DNA of 34,814 nucleotides from an uncultured Mucilaginibacter sp. (GTDB lineage Bacteria > Bacteroidota > Bacteroidia > Sphingobacteriales > Sphingobacteriaceae): assembly GCA_913775265.1 (NCBI GenBank), contig CAJYJH010000080.1, positions 1 to 34,814 on the forward strand, given 5' to 3'. Positions 1 through 7,300 of the stretch are shown here, piece after piece. The notes below the pieces were generated by a model. It was not told the origin of the DNA and made no database searches. It worked only from the letters and a program-made list of their open reading frames with translations. The translations under genes and the position numbers were made by a program. Position 1 is the stretch's first letter; every line of letters starts with the position of its first letter.

Positions 1-1
1 A

Positions 2-445
2 TCCGAATCGGGTAATCACGATAACAGTATTTATAACCGCTGGTGGAGTGAGAAACACCATGGTGTAAAAGAAATCATCACACCAAAAGGAGATACCACT
101 TTCAAATACGATATTGATAAAAACCAGGATCTGGCTAAAAATTTAAAAGGGCGCCTGATGCTGTCAACCGGTGAAATTGACAACAATGTAAGCCCGTCAA
201 ATACCGTTAGGGTAATTAACGCTTTAATTAAAGCCAACAAACGTTTTGATTACGTTTTATTGCCGGGACAGCGCCATGCCTACGGCGACATGACGGAATA
301 TTTCTTTTGGCAAAAAGGAGATTATTTCGTGAAATACTTGTTGGGAGATTTCTCGCAACCGGTAGATATTGTAGAGATTGAACGCGACCAGGAACAAAAC
401 AATAAACGTCCTGCGGGTAGCATAGCCGAAACAGCCGGTCAGTAA
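2..445 (+). CDS. Prolyl oligopeptidase-family (S9) serine peptidase, C-terminal fragment
   Basis: The reading frame is open from the left edge, so the start and most of the protein lie outside the window; the last 147 residues are present. Seen: a C-terminal alpha/beta-hydrolase segment with GEIDNNV (the Asp of the triad in S9 peptidases) and, about 40 residues later, LPGQRHAY carrying the catalytic His. The fragment starts at SESGNHDNSIYNRWW, the stretch that in DPP-IV-like S9 enzymes follows the nucleophile Ser region, which is off-window. Family knowledge: such enzymes cleave X-Pro or similar dipeptides and in Bacteroidota are usually periplasmic. The tail after the His region (about 50 residues, charged and Gln/Asn-rich) is longer than in many DPP-IV proteins. 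The family is secure; substrate specificity cannot be judged from this end alone. Confidence 0.85.
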   Translation, partial: SESGNHDNSIYNRWWSEKHHGVKEIITPKGDTTFKYDIDKNQDLAKNLKGRLMLSTGEIDNNVSPSNTVRVINALIKANKRFDYVLLPGQRHAYGDMTEYFFWQKGDYFVKYLLGDFSQPVDIVEIERDQEQNNKRPAGSIAETAGQ

Positions 446-508
446 GGTAAACGAACAGCCAAACAATGCGAAAGCGTTGTGAGAAGTGTTTGAAAGGATG
501 ATAATTAA

Positions 509-661
509 TTATCTGTCTGGGCACTTTTTACAGCGCTTTCCTTTTTTATATTTTTTGCAACAGCTTTTATATACACAATCTAACCTGAAAACGAATTCTT
601 TCATCAGCAGTTGCTGATTTACGTTATCTTCGGCTTGTAAGTTCAACCTCTCTTTGTCCAT
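509..661 (-). CDS. Cys/Lys-rich 50-residue microprotein (hypothetical)
   Basis: A short ORF on the minus strand between two plus-strand genes. It runs from ATG (659-661) to TAA (509-511) and encodes 50 residues. The N-terminal half is acidic/amphipathic (MDKERLNLQAEDN...). The C-terminal half is very basic with five cysteines at 29, 34, 35, 44 and 47, including CKKCP and the run KKYKKGKRCKK. A perfect Bacteroidota -7 box (TATATTTG, 678-685) lies 16 bases upstream of the ATG on the same strand, which supports expression. The composition suggests a small metal-binding or nucleic-acid-binding protein, but this is inference; I recognise no named family. It ends 63 bp from the convergent S9 gene. 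The match between promoter and ORF is the main argument that it is real. Confidence 0.6.
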   Translation of the reverse strand: MDKERLNLQAEDNVNQQLLMKEFVFRLDCVYKSCCKKYKKGKRCKKCPDR

Positions 662-677
662 ATCAACTTTGTGATGA

Positions 678-685
678 CAAATATA
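678..685 (-). promoter_or_regulatory. Candidate Bacteroidota -7 box for the microprotein gene
   Basis: On the minus strand this reads TATATTTG, a perfect match to the Bacteroidota -7 consensus TAnnTTTG. A start of transcription about 4 nt downstream would give a leader of roughly 12 nt to the ATG at 661. No clear TTG -33 element is seen at 17-23 nt. It lies in the spacer shared with the divergent esterase gene that starts at 716. Confidence 0.45.
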
Positions 686-715
686 GTTTGTAATTATTCT
701 AAATAAAAATAATTT

Positions 716-1792
716 ATGAAGAAACTGTTTTTGGTTACACTGCTAACCATCAGTAGCTATGCCATTTGTGATGCACAGGTAGTGATTAAGCATACAGACG
801 ACCATGTTAAATACATGGGCAGGGTAGATGTGCAGCCAGATAAAGCGATGCTTTCGTGGTCGGGCAGTAGCATTAAAATCAGCTTTAAAGGCAGCAGCGT
901 AAAAGCGCTACTACAAGACCAGGCAGGATATAACTTTTATAATGTACTGGTGGACGGCAAGTTGGTTAAGAAAATATCTTTAGATAAAACCAAACACTAC
1001 TATCCACTGGCGAGCGACTTATCCGAAGGCCCGCATACGCTTGAGTTGTTTAAACTGACCGAGTGGGTAATGGGTAAAACCTGGTTTTATGAGTTTGATG
1101 TTGATGGCAATGCTGAAGTGTTACCTGCGCCGGCTGCAAAAAAACGCAAGATTGAGTTTTTTGGTAATTCGATCACCTGCGGTTATGCCGTGTTGGACAC
1201 CACAGGGCAGGACAGAGGATCAGCTTTGTTCGAAGATAGTTATAAAGCCTACGGTGCCATTACCGCCCGGCACTTTAATGCCGATTACCATTGCATTGCC
1301 CGTAGTGGTATTGGATTAATGATTAGCTGGTTTCCACTGATTATGCCCGAATTGTATGACCGCGTTGACCCATTTGATGCGCAAAAAAAATGGAATTTTA
1401 GCAATTACACGCCCGATGTAGTAGTCATCAATCTTTTCCAAAATGATGCAGCCTTGGTTACGCAACCGCAACTGCCGGAGTTTAAAGTTCGCTTTGGTGA
1501 TAAGGCCCCCACAGGTGCAGAAATTGTAAAAGCTTATCAAAAATTTGTCGGTTCCATCAGAAGCGTTTATCCCAACGCCTATATCATTTGTGCTTTAGGC
1601 AGCATGGATGCCAGTCGCGAAAATTCACCCTGGCCCGCCTACATCCGGCAGGCTGTAACCGGCATGCGCGACAAAAAAGTGAACAGCCTCATTTTCCGTT
1701 ACAAAAACACACCGGGACATCCCAGCGCTAAAGAACAGCAGTACATGGCCAATCAGCTCATAGCCTTTATCCAAAAAAATGTGAAGTGGTAG
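716..1792 (+). CDS. Secreted CE2-type SGNH/GDSL acetyl esterase
   Basis: 358 residues with a Sec signal peptide (about 1-20, ending CDA/Q). Residues about 30-130 form the jelly-roll N-terminal domain seen in carbohydrate esterase family 2. From about 145 an SGNH hydrolase domain follows: block I FFGNSITCG with nucleophile Ser152, a block III-like INLFQNDAA (243-244), and NTPGHPSAKEQ near 334 carrying the catalytic His. The domain order and motifs match CE2 enzymes, which remove acetyl groups from xylan and other plant polysaccharides; the precise substrate is inferred. Block III has FQND where GTND is usual, a common CE2 variation. It is transcribed alone, converges on the lipoprotein gene at 1829, and is probably periplasmic or extracellular. 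Start is the first ATG, directly followed by the signal peptide. Confidence 0.85.
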   Translation: MKKLFLVTLLTISSYAICDAQVVIKHTDDHVKYMGRVDVQPDKAMLSWSGSSIKISFKGSSVKALLQDQAGYNFYNVLVDGKLVKKISLDKTKHYYPLASDLSEGPHTLELFKLTEWVMGKTWFYEFDVDGNAEVLPAPAAKKRKIEFFGNSITCGYAVLDTTGQDRGSALFEDSYKAYGAITARHFNADYHCIARSGIGLMISWFPLIMPELYDRVDPFDAQKKWNFSNYTPDVVVINLFQNDAALVTQPQLPEFKVRFGDKAPTGAEIVKAYQKFVGSIRSVYPNAYIICALGSMDASRENSPWPAYIRQAVTGMRDKKVNSLIFRYKNTPGHPSAKEQQYMANQLIAFIQKNVKW

Positions 1793-1828
1793 CCTATCAG
1801 TTCATTAGATGAACAAACTGCTAAAAAC

Positions 1829-2386
1829 TTACTGCTTTATTTTTCCTGTAATTTGATAGCGGTTAGCGCCAATCAGCTTAACCTTTTGCTCTTTGTCTAT
1901 CAGATATAGCGAGTCGGGGTAGTAAACTAAATGCTCCTGAGTTTGGTAGAGTAGACTTTTGGTAAAGTTTTCGATAGCTATTTTTGTAACATCCTGCCCT
2001 TTTTTTTTGATGACCATACGACGGGTAACCAATTCGGGATACAAGGCAGTGTATATTACAGAATCGCCTTGCTGTGCTATTTTATAGCTATCGCGCCAGG
2101 CTGGTTTGTTGATGTCTGACGCGCTGAATAATTCCAGCTCTTGTCCCCAGTTTTTAATGCTCAACCGTTTAGTTTGCGCAGCTTCATTATTGTGCTGTAC
2201 CGTTTTGAGCACTTGAGGATGTTGCTTATTTAAGCGTGCTGAATCGGCATTGATAAATTGCTTTAAATCAAAATATCGTTTCTCGCCGCTTTTAACATGA
2301 ACATCCGGCTTACAAGCCAGCAAACCGGATGTACATATCGCTAATAAAAAGAAGGATTTAAAATGATACGGTTTATACCAGTACAT
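1829..2386 (-). CDS. Small lipoprotein of unknown function
   Basis: 185 residues. Seen: a hydrophobic N-terminal helix ending in a lipobox (GLLACKP, Cys at about 25), so probably lipid-anchored in the outer or inner membrane. The rest is hydrophilic with no motif I recognise. It contains alternating beta-like stretches near the C-terminus (LVYYPDSLYLID, VKLIGANRYQIT), which suggest a beta-rich fold. Its ATG lies inside the 3' end of gpmI, overlapping it by 14 bp in another frame, so it is probably translated by coupling from the gpmI transcript. A role in glycolysis is not implied; the pairing may just be a conserved neighbour. Similar uncharacterised lipoproteins occur in Sphingobacteriaceae, from memory only. 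Confidence 0.75.
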   Translation of the reverse strand: MYWYKPYHFKSFFLLAICTSGLLACKPDVHVKSGEKRYFDLKQFINADSARLNKQHPQVLKTVQHNNEAAQTKRLSIKNWGQELELFSASDINKPAWRDSYKIAQQGDSVIYTALYPELVTRRMVIKKKGQDVTKIAIENFTKSLLYQTQEHLVYYPDSLYLIDKEQKVKLIGANRYQITGKIKQ

Positions 2387-3893
2387 TTCCTGTCATAGCT
2401 TCTGGAGCGCTAACGCCCAACATTTTTAAAATGGTAGGAGCGATGTCGCCCAGCTTACCATCATTGATATGTTTAATATCTTTATCAATCAAAATACAAG
2501 GCACCAAATTGGTAGTGTGTGCCGTGTTTGGCGAACCATCTTCATTTACCATGTAATCTGCATTGCCATGATCGGCAATGATGATGAATGAGTAGCCGTT
2601 TTGCGTACCGGTTTCAACCAAGGTTTTCACACAGCTATCTACTGTTTCGGCAGCTTTTACCACCGCGCTAAACACGCCGGTATGACCCACCATATCGGTA
2701 TTAGCAAAGTTCAGGCAAATAAAGTCGGCCCAGCCGCTTTGTAGTTCAGGTAAAATGGCATCGCGGATGCCCTCCGCGCTCATTTCGGGTTGTAAATCGT
2801 AAGTAGCCACTTTAGGCGACGGAATCATGATGCGTTTTTCGTTTTCAAACGCGCGCTCACGGCCGCCTGAAAAGAAAAAGGTAACGTGCGGATATTTCTC
2901 AGTTTCAGCAATACGAATCTGGTTTTTACCGGCACCCTCTAAAACCTCGCCCAAAGTTTGCACCAGGTCTTCTTTGTTAAATATAACTTCGACGTTGGTG
3001 AACGTTTCGTCGTAAGGAGTCATAGTGATGTAACGCACATTAAGGGGATACATTTGTTGCTCCGGAAACTCTTTTTGTGTTAGTGCCTGGCTAATTTCTC
3101 GGCCACGATCTGTACGGAAATTAAAGCAGATCACCACATCGCCATCTTTAATAACAGCTATTGGCTGTCCGTCGGCATCAACGTTTACCAAAGGCTTAAC
3201 AAACTCGTCGGTAATGCCTTCTGCGTATGATTCTTTAATGGCATCAACTATATTAGTTACCTGTTTGCCGGTGCCGTGTACCATTACATCGTAAGCCAGT
3301 TTTACACGTTCCCAGCGGTTATCGCGGTCCATAGCATAGTAACGGCCAATTGCTGAAGCGATCTTTACCGGTTGGTTAGCAATGGCGTTTTCTAAGTCGG
3401 TAATAAAACCTACTCCCGAGTTAGGGTCAGTATCACGCCCATCCAAAAATGCATGTACATACACGTTCTGTAAACCGTAGTTGGTTGCCGCACTGCACAA
3501 ACCTTTTACGTGTTTGATGTGCGAATGCACACCACCGTCAGAAATCAACCCGATCAGGTGTACGTCTTTACCGTTTTCTTTAGCGTAATCAAATGCTCCG
3601 GTAATTACCGGGTTTTGTATCAGTTCATTGTCATCAACAGCTTTATTAATACGGCCAAGTTCCTGGTAAACTACCCGGCCGGCGCCTAAGTTCATGTGGC
3701 CAACTTCCGAGTTGCCCATCTGTCCGTCGGGCAAGCCAACATCCATACCCGATGTTACCAGTTTAGAGTTTGGATACTTTTGCAGCATCTCATCAAAAAA
3801 TGGTGTGTTAGCCATATAAATGGCGTTAGATTGGTCTTGACGGCCGTAACCCCAGCCATCCAGTATCAGTAAGGCAACTTTTTTGTTTTCCAC
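2373..3893 (-). CDS. gpmI: 2,3-bisphosphoglycerate-independent phosphoglycerate mutase
   Basis: Interconverts 3- and 2-phosphoglycerate in glycolysis and gluconeogenesis with two metal ions and a phosphoserine intermediate. With the GTG start at 3893 the protein is 506 residues, the usual length. Seen: LLILDGWGYG with metal ligand Asp12, QMGNSEVGH with the phospho-accepting Ser at exactly residue 62 as in the Geobacillus enzyme, GRDTDPNSG, FRTDRGRE, then the second metal cluster NFANTDMVGHTG and IIADHGNADYM. The frame remains open to an ATG at 4088, but those extra 65 residues have no family counterpart and overlap nadC, so the GTG is preferred. A TATATTTG -7 box lies 4 nt before the GTG. Divergent from nadC; the lipoprotein gene follows with a 14-bp overlap. 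Confidence 0.95.
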   Translation of the reverse strand: MENKKVALLILDGWGYGRQDQSNAIYMANTPFFDEMLQKYPNSKLVTSGMDVGLPDGQMGNSEVGHMNLGAGRVVYQELGRINKAVDDNELIQNPVITGAFDYAKENGKDVHLIGLISDGGVHSHIKHVKGLCSAATNYGLQNVYVHAFLDGRDTDPNSGVGFITDLENAIANQPVKIASAIGRYYAMDRDNRWERVKLAYDVMVHGTGKQVTNIVDAIKESYAEGITDEFVKPLVNVDADGQPIAVIKDGDVVICFNFRTDRGREISQALTQKEFPEQQMYPLNVRYITMTPYDETFTNVEVIFNKEDLVQTLGEVLEGAGKNQIRIAETEKYPHVTFFFSGGRERAFENEKRIMIPSPKVATYDLQPEMSAEGIRDAILPELQSGWADFICLNFANTDMVGHTGVFSAVVKAAETVDSCVKTLVETGTQNGYSFIIIADHGNADYMVNEDGSPNTAHTTNLVPCILIDKDIKHINDGKLGDIAPTILKMLGVSAPEAMTGNVLV

Positions 3894-3897
3894 GGCA

Positions 3898-3905
3898 CAA
3901 ATATA
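3898..3905 (-). promoter_or_regulatory. Candidate -7 box of gpmI, 4 nt from the start codon
   Basis: The minus strand reads TATATTTG, then four bases, then the GTG start of gpmI. Since TAnnTTTG sits about 4 nt before +1 in Bacteroidota, the transcript would start at or next to the GTG, giving a leaderless or nearly leaderless mRNA. No strong TTG -33 is visible at the right distance. Confidence 0.4.
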
Positions 3906-4023
3906 GAATTTTTGATATAAAGCCTTTATTAACTTCACACATACCGGCTGGTCATCTTGCCAGGTATTTGATAAGTTACAATAAGCGTTTAATTCAAAAA
4001 AACTAAATTCTAAGTATTTGTTA

Positions 4024-4031
4024 TACTTTTG
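4024..4031 (+). promoter_or_regulatory. Candidate -7 box of nadC
   Basis: TACTTTTG matches TAnnTTTG. It overlaps the possible upstream TTG codon at 4029, so a transcript from here would begin around 4035 and could not use that codon. This supports the TTG at 4056 as the true nadC start, with a leader of about 20 nt. Confidence 0.45.
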
Positions 4032-4055
4032 AAACTTCAAAAAAAAATCAAAAAC

Positions 4056-4904
4056 TTGGATAAGCAAATCGTAGATGACTTTATTCATCGTGCCTTAATT
4101 GAAGATGTTGGCGATGGCGATCATACCTCATTATCAACTATACCGGCCGGTACACAAGGCAAAGCCAAATTGCTGGTTAAAGATACCGGCATACTAGCTG
4201 GCGTTGAGCTGGCACAGGAGATATTTGCAGTAATTGACGCTGATCTAAAAGTTAATACTTATATCAACGACGGCGCTTTGATCAAGCCCGGAGACATTGC
4301 GCTTGATGTGCAAGGCAGCGTTCATTCAATATTGAAAGCTGAAAGGCTGGTACTTAACTGTATGCAGCGCATGTCGGGCATTGCTACTAAAACCCATGAG
4401 ATTTGTGAGTTGCTCAAAGGTACTAACACTCGTGTGTTGGATACCCGCAAAACCACGCCGGGTTTACGCTACCTGGAAAAGTGGGCCGTGCAAATTGGAG
4501 GTGGCGTTAATCACCGCTTTGGTTTGTATGATATGATTTTGATTAAGGACAACCACGTAGATTATTCCGGTGGCATTAAACAAGCCATCTACAATGCGCA
4601 GGATTACCTTAAAGCAGAGAATAAAAAATTGCCTATCGAGATCGAGGTAAGAAACCTAAGCGAGTTAGATGAAGCGTTAGAAGCCGGAGGTATAGACCGC
4701 ATTATGCTCGATAATTTTAACCTGACCGACCTGAAACAGGCGGTTGATATTATTGGCGGCAGATACGCCACTGAAGCATCGGGCGGAATCACGGCAGAAA
4801 CCATTGCCGATTATGCAGCTTGCGGTGTTGATTATATTTCGGTAGGGGCACTTACACACTCGGTAAAAAGCCTCGATTTAAGTTTAAAAGCAGTTAAAGA
4901 ATAA
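4056..4904 (+). CDS. nadC: Quinolinate phosphoribosyltransferase (decarboxylating)
   Basis: Makes nicotinate mononucleotide from quinolinate and PRPP in de novo NAD synthesis. With the TTG start at 4056 the product is 282 residues (MDKQIVDDFIH...), the family length. Seen: an N-terminal domain with EDVGDGDHTS, then the TIM-barrel part with LDTRKTTPGLR (about 129-138; catalytic and substrate-binding Arg/Lys), GGGVNHRFGLYD (148-159), LIKDNH (162-167), IEVRN, MLDNF and EASGGI for the phosphate-binding end. An in-frame TTG at 4029 would add nine residues but lies on the -7 box. It is the first gene of a run with plsY (42-bp gap) and the M48 protease. nadA and nadB are not in the window. Confidence 0.95.
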   Translation: MDKQIVDDFIHRALIEDVGDGDHTSLSTIPAGTQGKAKLLVKDTGILAGVELAQEIFAVIDADLKVNTYINDGALIKPGDIALDVQGSVHSILKAERLVLNCMQRMSGIATKTHEICELLKGTNTRVLDTRKTTPGLRYLEKWAVQIGGGVNHRFGLYDMILIKDNHVDYSGGIKQAIYNAQDYLKAENKKLPIEIEVRNLSELDEALEAGGIDRIMLDNFNLTDLKQAVDIIGGRYATEASGGITAETIADYAACGVDYISVGALTHSVKSLDLSLKAVKE

Positions 4905-4946
4905 AAACCTTTACTATCAGCTTTGATTTAGTATTATTGTGACAAA

Positions 4947-5594
4947 ATGATATCTGTTTACTCTGTTTTAGTTCTTATTCTGGCTTATTTATTCGGATCA
5001 ATACCTACTGCGGTATGGGTTGGTCAGGCTTTTTATGGCATAGATGTTAGGGAGTATGGCAGCGGTAACGCAGGGGCAACTAATACTTTTAGGGTATTGG
5101 GTAAACAAGCCGGTATTCCTGTAATGCTGATTGATATTTTAAAAGGTTGGACGGCTACCAACCTGGCTTACCTATTAAGTGTAACTGCTATAGGCAGCCA
5201 CCACACGGCGGCATTTATTAATTACCAGTTGGCGTTAGGTATTGCTGCCGTAATGGGGCACTTATTTCCGATTTTTGCAGGATTTAGGGGGGGCAAAGGT
5301 GTAGCTACCTTGTTTGGAATGGTTTTGGCTATACACTTGCAAGCCTCTTTGCTTTGTGTGGGAGTATTTATTGCAGTATTGCTGATCACTAAATATGTAT
5401 CATTAAGCTCAATAATGGCAGGTTTTACTTATTCTATCGGAGTTACGTTTATTTTTCCGGTGTATATTAAATCAGTCATTATATATAGCATGTGTATTTG
5501 CGTATTAATATTAGTAACACATCAAAAAAATATAGAGCGGTTGTTAAAAGGCAAGGAGTCGAAAGTGAACCTTTTTAAAAGTAAATTAGCCTAA
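4947..5594 (+). CDS. plsY: Glycerol-3-phosphate acyltransferase PlsY
   Basis: Integral membrane enzyme that transfers the acyl group from acyl-phosphate to glycerol-3-phosphate, the first committed step of phospholipid synthesis in the PlsX/PlsY route. 215 residues with five to six hydrophobic segments. Seen: the three PlsY motifs GSIPTAVW (18-25), the Ser/Arg/Asn-rich loop VREYGSGNAGATNTFR, and GHLFPIFAGFRGGKGVAT. The length is close to the usual 200-215. It lies 42 bp after nadC and 10 bp before the metalloprotease gene, so the three are probably one transcript ending at the hairpin near 6411. plsX is not here. Confidence 0.95.
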   Translation: MISVYSVLVLILAYLFGSIPTAVWVGQAFYGIDVREYGSGNAGATNTFRVLGKQAGIPVMLIDILKGWTATNLAYLLSVTAIGSHHTAAFINYQLALGIAAVMGHLFPIFAGFRGGKGVATLFGMVLAIHLQASLLCVGVFIAVLLITKYVSLSSIMAGFTYSIGVTFIFPVYIKSVIIYSMCICVLILVTHQKNIERLLKGKESKVNLFKSKLA

Positions 5595-5604
5595 CTAACT
5601 ACCT

Positions 5605-6405
5605 ATGAAAATTGCAAAACCTTTAATGGCCTTCATTGTGGCCGTTATCTTTTTGGGCTGTTCAACCGTGCCCTTAACCGGACGTAAACAATTTTTAGCT
5701 GTGAGCGATTCACAAATTAACGAATCGGCAGCTACGAGTTACCGTCAACTACTTACCGATCCTAAAACCAAGGTTATTACCGGCTCAACCGATGCACAAC
5801 GTGTGAAACGCGTGGGCAATCAATTGGCAGCTGCCATACAGCGGTACTTATCGCAAAATGGTTATGGCGACCAGTACAACTTTCAGTGGGAATTTAACCT
5901 GATACAAAGCAACGAAATCAACGCTTGGTGTATGCCCGGAGGTAAAGTGGCGGTGTATAGCGGCATTTTGCCAATTACACAAGATGATGCCGGTTTGGCT
6001 ACTGTAATGGGACACGAAATTGGCCACGCCATTGCTAAACACTCAGCCGAACGCATCTCACAGCAATATGTAGCACAAGGTTTAGGTGCTGCAGTGGGCG
6101 TTGCGGCTAATAACTCACAATCAGGTTTATTAAGAATCACTAACGCTTTGTACGGAACCGGCAGCCAGTTAGCTTTGCTTCACTACAGCCGGGCACAAGA
6201 AACCGAAGCCGACCGTTTAGGTTTAACTTTTATGGCAATGGCTGGTTACAATCCTAATGCAGCGATAGGTTTTTGGCAGCGCATGGCCGCTAAAAGCGGT
6301 GGGGGTGCGCCTCCGGAATTCTTAAGCACTCACCCATCAGATGAGTCCCGCATTCGTGAAATTCAGGCTCGTATCCCTGAAGCGATGAAATATTACAAAC
6401 AATAA
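5605..6405 (+). CDS. M48-family zinc metalloprotease, lipoprotein
   Basis: 266 residues. Seen: a signal sequence with lipobox FLGCS (Cys19), the N-terminal TGRKQ motif typical of the LoiP/BepA-like subgroup of M48, zinc site MGHEIGHAIAKH (His137, Glu138, His141), and the third ligand in ETEADRLG (Glu201). The C-terminus has LSTHPSDESRI, the second conserved M48 block, containing the His thought to be near the active site. No TPR tail follows, so it resembles LoiP more than BepA. Family knowledge: these periplasmic proteases degrade misfolded or misassembled envelope proteins. It is the last gene of the nadC-plsY run. A second ATG lies 21 bp downstream, but the first gives a proper signal peptide. 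Confidence 0.93.
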   Translation: MKIAKPLMAFIVAVIFLGCSTVPLTGRKQFLAVSDSQINESAATSYRQLLTDPKTKVITGSTDAQRVKRVGNQLAAAIQRYLSQNGYGDQYNFQWEFNLIQSNEINAWCMPGGKVAVYSGILPITQDDAGLATVMGHEIGHAIAKHSAERISQQYVAQGLGAAVGVAANNSQSGLLRITNALYGTGSQLALLHYSRAQETEADRLGLTFMAMAGYNPNAAIGFWQRMAAKSGGGAPPEFLSTHPSDESRIREIQARIPEAMKYYKQ

Positions 6406-6410
6406 TATAA

Positions 6411-6447
6411 AACAAACGATCCGGCCCGCAAAGCTGGATCGTTTGTT
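6411..6447 (+). terminator. Hairpin after the nadC-plsY-M48 run
   Basis: Inverted repeat AACAAACGATCCGGC / GCTGGATCGTTTGTT, 15 bp with one G-T pair and a 7-nt loop, starting 5 bp after the stop codon. The 3' arm itself ends in a T-rich stretch (TTTGTT). It sits before the next plus-strand gene. Confidence 0.75.
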
Positions 6448-6477
6448 TAAATGCTTACCCTTCCAAAATAACACATT

Positions 6478-7230
6478 GTGCCAAAAATAAAATTTTTGCA
6501 AGCCGAATGGCGTGACCTTCTGATGGTCAACTATGAAGTTGATCCCGCGCTGTTAAAGCCTTATATACCTGCTTTCACCGAGCTCGACCTTTGGCAAGGC
6601 AAAGCGTTAGTAAGTATGGTTGGTTTCATGTTTTTAGACACACGTGTATTAGGGATCAAGTGGCCATGGCACGTAAATTTTGAAGAAGTAAATTTGCGTT
6701 TTTACGTACGCTATTTTGACGGCAAGGAATGGAAACGAGGAGCGGTGTTCATCAGCGAAATTGTTCCGCTGCCTTTTATACCATTAGTGGCCAACAACCT
6801 CTACAATGAACATTACAAAGCTATGCCGATGCGTCATTCAAAAGAAGTTTTAAATAACAACACCTCTCAATATTTTTACGACTGGAAGTTTAAAAACCGC
6901 TGGAACCGCTTAGGTGCAACAGTTAGCAATTTGTTTGCGCCCATACAAGCAAACAGTGCAGAAGAATTTATTTTCGAGCACTATTGGGGTTACAATTTAG
7001 TAAATGAAAAAAGCACCATTGAATATGTTGTTGAGCACGAATCGTGGCAGGTCGCCGAGGTAAGCAATACGGTATTTGATGCTGATGTTGCTGGCTTGTA
7101 CGGAGAAGGTTTTGCAGAATATTTGCAAAAGCCTCATTCAGCTTTTTTTGCAAAAGGCTCGGATGTAACAGTCCGGATAGCGCAGCGAATAAAAAAAGGC
7201 CATGAGCCAAATTTTTCAATGCATATATAG
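6478..7230 (+). CDS. DUF2071 (YqjF-like) protein
   Basis: 250 residues, start GTG (6478). Seen: the DUF2071 pattern, with an N-terminal FLQAEWRDLLMVNYEVDP, then LLKPYIP, a VSMVGFMFLDTRVLG segment, FEEVNLRFYVRY and RGAVFISEIVPLP. The fold belongs to the acetoacetate decarboxylase-like group. The function is unknown; homologues are soluble and about 240 residues long, as here. No signal peptide. It stands alone between two strong hairpins and converges on the DUF3050 gene. A downstream ATG would cut off the conserved N-terminus, so GTG is favoured. Confidence 0.85.
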   Translation: MPKIKFLQAEWRDLLMVNYEVDPALLKPYIPAFTELDLWQGKALVSMVGFMFLDTRVLGIKWPWHVNFEEVNLRFYVRYFDGKEWKRGAVFISEIVPLPFIPLVANNLYNEHYKAMPMRHSKEVLNNNTSQYFYDWKFKNRWNRLGATVSNLFAPIQANSAEEFIFEHYWGYNLVNEKSTIEYVVEHESWQVAEVSNTVFDADVAGLYGEGFAEYLQKPHSAFFAKGSDVTVRIAQRIKKGHEPNFSMHI

Positions 7231-7244
7231 AAACTGATCCGTCG

Positions 7245-7291
7245 TAAACAAGGAGGGCTATTTATATCAAATAAATAGCCCTCCTTGTTTA
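7245..7291. terminator. Bidirectional terminator between DUF2071 and DUF3050 genes
   Basis: A perfect 21-bp inverted repeat around a 5-nt loop. The core AACAAGGAGGGCTATTTA pairs with TAAATAGCCCTCCTTGTT. A-rich and T-rich outer ends serve both directions between the two convergent genes. Confidence 0.85.
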
Positions 7292-7300
7292 ATCGTCTGT

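Noticed and set aside
464..479. CAATGC-GAAA-GCGTTG stem-loop after the S9 gene
   Set aside because: Only six pairs with one G-T and no T-tract; too weak to call a terminator.
1798..1820. GTTCAT-TAG-ATGAAC hairpin between the esterase and lipoprotein genes
   Set aside because: Six pairs and a 3-nt loop, no T-tract; not convincing as a terminator although the position is right.
3894..4088. 65-codon N-terminal extension of gpmI up to an ATG at 4088
   Set aside because: No counterpart in the family, overlaps nadC, and would displace the catalytic serine from the conserved position 62.
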